Origin: an uncultured Eubacterium sp.
GTDB lineage: Bacteria; Bacillota; Clostridia; Oscillospirales; Acutalibacteraceae
Length of the DNA: 8,472 bases
Assembly (NCBI GenBank): GCA_910577215.1
Contig: CAJTMQ010000026.1
Span: forward strand, 1-8,472
Direction of reading: 5' to 3'
A program made the translations under genes and the position numbers. The notes under the pieces are model-generated. The model was given only the letters and a program-made list of their open reading frames with translations, had not been told where the DNA came from and made no database searches. Positions 6,627 through 8,472 of this stretch are shown here, in pieces (positions within the stretch are counted from its first letter, which is position 1; the number at the start of each line of letters is the position of its first letter).

Positions 6627-7685
6627 TTATTCCTGTGAGCCCTCATAAAAACCCGATTCAGGCTTAATATCAATTTTCCAGCCTGTAAGTCTTGCAGCAA
6701 GACGAACATTCTGACCTTTATTTCCGATTGCGAGGCTGAGCTGATCATCCGGAACTGTTGCACGGCATGATTTTCCTGCCTCATCAAGAATTTCAACACT
6801 GCATACATCTGACGGAGCAAGTGCTGCGGAAATAAATTCAGCACTGTTTTCACTGTAGTCAACAATATCGATTTTCTCACCGCCAAGCGCATCTACAATG
6901 TTTGATACCCTCTGACCTCTCGGACCTATGCAGGCACCGACTGCATCAACATCCTCATCCTTGCTGAAAACAGCAATCTTTGTTCTTGAGCCCGCTTCAC
7001 GTGATACGGATTTGATTTCAATTGTGCCGTCAAAAATTTCAGGCACCTCTGTTTCAAACAAACGTCTTACCAAGCCCGGATGTGTACGTGAAATCATAAT
7101 CTTAGGACCTTTGCCTCCGTCTTTAACATCAACAACAAAAATCTTTACCGATTCACCCTCTGTAAGAACCTCTCCCGGAACCTGCTCTGCCTTCGGAAGC
7201 ATTGCAAGTGTTTTTCCGATTTCAACAGTTGCATTTCCCGTTACAGGATCAACCCTATGAATTTTTGCTGTAACAAGCTCCTGATTCTTGCTTTGGAATT
7301 CCTCAAACTGTTTTCCTCTTTCTGCCTCACGTATACCCTGACGGATAACGTGCTTAGCTGTCTGTGCAACAATTCTTCCGAAATCCTTTGTTTTAAGAGG
7401 AATATCAATTGTCTTTCCAACCTTGGCAGACTTGCGGATTTCCTGTGCCTGCTCAAGTGTTAAATCCGTATCCTCATCCTCAATTTCTTCAACAACATTT
7501 TTGCGTACATAAACCTTGATTTTTTCCTTTTCGGGATCTATGTCACAGTGAACAATATCCTTTCCGTTATAATCGTGCTTTGCTGCTACAATTATTGCTC
7601 CTGCAATTTTTTCATAAAGATACTCCGCAGAAAGCCCCTTCTCCTCCTCAAGCATTTTAACTGCTTCAAAAAATTCCTTGCTCAT
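6627..7685 (-). CDS. nusA: Transcription termination/antitermination factor NusA
   Basis: NusA binds RNA polymerase and RNA, promotes pausing and intrinsic termination, and serves antitermination of rRNA operons. The 352-residue protein has the RNA polymerase-binding N-terminal domain (1 to about 130, with KDFGRIVAQTAKHVIRQ), an S1 domain (about 135-200) and the linker SRTHPGLVRRLFETEVPEI. Two KH domains follow, with GPRG at 254-257 and GNKG at 321-324. It ends after TGWKIDIKPE, so it lacks the acidic repeats of proteobacterial NusA, as usual in Firmicutes. The start is taken at ATG 7685-7683: GAAAGG at 7698-7703 is 12 nt upstream, and the family starts MS-x-E-x2-x-A. A TTG codon four codons earlier directly abuts that Shine-Dalgarno sequence and is unlikely. 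The gap from rimP is 33 nt. Confidence 0.97.
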   Translation of the reverse strand: MSKEFFEAVKMLEEEKGLSAEYLYEKIAGAIIVAAKHDYNGKDIVHCDIDPEKEKIKVYVRKNVVEEIEDEDTDLTLEQAQEIRKSAKVGKTIDIPLKTKDFGRIVAQTAKHVIRQGIREAERGKQFEEFQSKNQELVTAKIHRVDPVTGNATVEIGKTLAMLPKAEQVPGEVLTEGESVKIFVVDVKDGGKGPKIMISRTHPGLVRRLFETEVPEIFDGTIEIKSVSREAGSRTKIAVFSKDEDVDAVGACIGPRGQRVSNIVDALGGEKIDIVDYSENSAEFISAALAPSDVCSVEILDEAGKSCRATVPDDQLSLAIGNKGQNVRLAARLTGWKIDIKPESGFYEGSQE

Positions 7686-7697
7686 TTTTCCTATCAA

Positions 7698-7703
7698 CCT
7701 TTC
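7698..7703 (-). promoter_or_regulatory. Ribosome binding site deciding the nusA start
   Basis: GAAAGG directly abuts a TTG codon but is 12 nt from the ATG at 7685, so it supports the ATG as the nusA start. Confidence 0.6.
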
Positions 7704-7718
7704 TTCACTTAAATTCTT

Positions 7719-8195
7719 TTAAAAATCTGCTATATCAAAATCGTCAAGCTTAACATATGAGGTATCCTTTTTATTAATGGTTATCTCTTTTCCGTCTTTA
7801 AGCCTAACGGTTATATTGCCGTTATCATAATTCGTCATAACACCGTTGAAATCTCTTACATTTTCAATTGGTCTTATTGTTCTTAACATAACATCAGAAT
7901 TGATGTATCTTTCAAAATGCGCATCCTTTTTCAGTTCTCTCTCTACACCGGGAGAGGAAACCTCAAGCATATAGCTTTGTGAAATAGGATCAGCCTCATC
8001 AAGAGGCTTTGTAACTGCATGTGTTAATTCAACACAGTCATCTATTGAAACGCCGCCCTCTTTATCAATATAAATTCTCAAATACCAGTCTGTTCCCTCT
8101 TTGGTGAAAGTAATATCCCATAATTCAAGAGATAAAGCATCGGCAAAAGGCTTAACGATTTCTTCAACTCTGCCTACAGTATTTTTCCCTGCCAT
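7719..8195 (-). CDS. rimP: Ribosome maturation factor RimP
   Basis: RimP binds free 30S subunits and aids assembly of the central pseudoknot region and of S12. The 158-residue protein matches the family in length. It has an N-terminal alpha/beta domain (about 1-85: VEEIVKPFADALSLELWDITF, WYLRIYIDKEGGVSIDDCVELT) ending in the diagnostic YMLEVSSPGVERELK at 75-89. A C-terminal SH3-like barrel follows (about 92-155: FNGVMTNYDNGNITVRLKDGKEITI). The start is the ATG at 8195-8193, with GGGAGG at 8209-8214 and a rather long 13-nt spacer. The reading frame stays open back to a GTG at 8252, but that extension runs through the leader hairpin and lacks family similarity, so I reject it. It is the first gene of the operon. 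Confidence 0.96.
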   Translation of the reverse strand: MAGKNTVGRVEEIVKPFADALSLELWDITFTKEGTDWYLRIYIDKEGGVSIDDCVELTHAVTKPLDEADPISQSYMLEVSSPGVERELKKDAHFERYINSDVMLRTIRPIENVRDFNGVMTNYDNGNITVRLKDGKEITINKKDTSYVKLDDFDIADF

Positions 8196-8208
8196 AAACG
8201 ATAAAAAA

Positions 8209-8214
8209 CCTCCC
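8209..8214 (-). promoter_or_regulatory. Ribosome binding site of rimP
   Basis: GGGAGG on the minus strand, 13 nt before the ATG at 8195. It fixes the rimP start at that ATG and lies 11 nt downstream of the leader hairpin, whose 3' arm (CUCUC) could also pair with GGGAG. Confidence 0.8.
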
Positions 8215-8225
8215 AACAATAGTAT

Positions 8226-8250
8226 GAGAGCGGCTTGTAAAGCCACTCTC
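8226..8250 (-). promoter_or_regulatory. Leader RNA hairpin upstream of rimP
   Basis: In minus-strand RNA, GAGAGUGGCUU pairs with AAGCCGCUCUC across a UAC triloop, an 11-bp stem. One pair is U-G in this RNA but would be a C-A mismatch in plus-strand RNA, which supports a structure acting in the operon transcript. No U-run follows, so it is not a classical intrinsic terminator. It lies about 17 nt into the predicted transcript and 11 nt before the rimP Shine-Dalgarno sequence. Leader hairpins are common in this position in nusA operons; RNase III processing, stability control or NusA autoregulation are possibilities, not shown here. Confidence 0.75.
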
Positions 8251-8273
8251 ACTTTCTTTGTATATCTTCATCT

Positions 8274-8302
8274 ACTATAATATATAAATTATATATTGTC
8301 AA
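8274..8302 (-). promoter_or_regulatory. Sigma-A-type promoter of the rimP-nusA-infB operon
   Basis: On the minus strand TTGACA (8302-8297, exact consensus -35) is followed after exactly 17 bp by TATAGT (8279-8274, five of six bases of the -10 consensus). A run of seven A on the same strand (8312-8306) lies just upstream of the -35 box and could act as an UP-like element. Transcription should begin near 8267, giving a leader of about 72 nt before rimP. No other promoter of this quality was noticed in the operon. Prediction from sequence only. Confidence 0.85.
8279..8297. repeat. Perfect AT-only inverted repeat filling the promoter spacer
   Basis: AATATATAA and TTATATATT form two perfect 9-base arms around a single central base (8288). 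The repeat covers the whole spacer between the -35 and -10 boxes and touches the last base of each. It could be an operator or a chance product of TA-rich DNA. Confidence 0.6.
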
Positions 8303-8330
8303 GTATTTTTTTGGAAAGATACTGTCTTCC

Positions 8331-8400
8331 CCTGAGAATACTGCAAATATATTTGTATGATTTAACAGATTGACGGAGATACTGAGCCCTGCAAAATGAT
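8331..8400. repeat. Imperfect direct repeat pair upstream of the operon promoter
   Basis: On the plus strand, TGAGAATACTGCAAA (8333-8347) and TGAGCCCTGCAAA (8383-8395) are two related units about 50 bp apart. They share TGAG and CTGCAAA and differ by a 2-base gap. AGATACTG also occurs at 8317-8324 and 8377-8384, close to each unit. A 12-bp perfect palindrome CAAATATATTTG (8344-8355) overlaps the first unit. No gene or terminator is seen in this roughly 100-bp stretch. Confidence 0.4.
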
Positions 8401-8404
8401 AATA

Positions 8405-8472
8405 TCACACCTCAACTGATTTTGTTTTCTTCTTTTTTACTGCAAGAATTATGCCTGCTGCAGCTGATACTG
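8405..8472 (-). CDS. C-terminal tail of an unidentified, probably membrane-anchored protein (partial)
   Basis: The first codons visible on the minus strand from the window edge read VSAAAGIILAVKKKKTKSVEV and then TGA at 8407-8405. A small-residue hydrophobic stretch followed by KKKK-T-K is the typical end of a single-pass membrane or surface-anchored protein, with the lysines staying in the cytoplasm. Only 22 complete codons including the stop are inside the window, so the family cannot be named; a sortase-anchored or DUF-type surface protein would fit. It lies on the same strand as the operon, about 100 bp upstream of the rimP promoter. Neither a terminator nor a typical Firmicutes upstream neighbour such as polC is recognisable in this tail. 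Confidence 0.55.
   Translation of the reverse strand, partial: VSAAAGIILAVKKKKTKSVEV

Noticed and set aside
8193..8252. Longer rimP beginning at GTG 8252, giving a hydrophobic N-terminus like a signal peptide
   Set aside because: The extension is the translated leader hairpin and ribosome binding site; RimP is cytosolic and the family starts at the ATG at 8195.
8313..8330. Hairpin GGAAGA...TCTTTCC as a terminator for the upstream gene
   Set aside because: On the minus strand it is followed by seven A, not U, and the stem is short with a bulge. On the plus strand the T-run precedes the hairpin.
1..8472. Search for a tRNA, rRNA, CRISPR array, transposon or defence system
   Set aside because: No cloverleaf, spaced repeats, transposase or nuclease-type genes were seen; nearly all of the window is accounted for by conserved housekeeping genes.

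Overview
The window is one stretch of a low-to-moderate-GC Gram-positive (Firmicutes/Clostridia) chromosome. All real genes lie on the minus strand and read from the high-coordinate end to the low end. Gene order rimP-nusA-ylxR(rnpM)-ylxQ-infB-rbfA-nrnA-truB-ribF is the conserved nusA/infB ribosome-biogenesis operon of Firmicutes. The short NusA without the C-terminal acidic repeats of proteobacteria, the YlxR and YlxQ pair, strong GGAGG-type ribosome binding sites, and nrnA between rbfA and truB all point to Clostridia. A gut Oscillospiraceae/Ruminococcus-like organism is my guess from protein texture; I cannot prove it from the sequence.

Layout from upstream to downstream. At the right edge (8405-8472) is the C-terminal tail of an unidentified, probably membrane-anchored protein. 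Next is about 100 bp of non-coding DNA with imperfect direct repeats and a small palindrome. A near-consensus sigma-A promoter follows (-35 at 8297-8302, -10 at 8274-8279, 17-bp spacer); its spacer is itself a perfect inverted repeat. The roughly 72-nt leader carries an 11-bp hairpin and then the rimP ribosome binding site. Nine operon genes and a HAD-family phosphatase gene follow with gaps of at most 33 nt and several overlaps. I see no internal terminator or second promoter, so the ten genes look like one transcription unit that reaches or passes the left edge.

How the genes work together: RimP and RbfA mature the 30S subunit, IF2 starts translation, NusA controls RNA polymerase pausing and termination, and YlxR/RnpM and YlxQ are small RNA-binding proteins. 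NrnA destroys nanoRNAs and pAp, TruB makes pseudouridine 55 in tRNA, and RibF makes FMN and FAD. The HAD phosphatase, overlapping ribF by 23 nt, is the accessory element and has no assigned substrate. Compared with the Bacillus subtilis operon, ylxP (between infB and rbfA) is missing, nrnA is inserted, and the HAD gene sits where rpsO would follow ribF.

This is mostly a housekeeping region. I found no mobile element, CRISPR array, tRNA or rRNA, and no convincing new system. The points most worth a second look are the promoter/leader architecture, the shortened and altered FAD-synthetase half of RibF, and the coupled HAD phosphatase.
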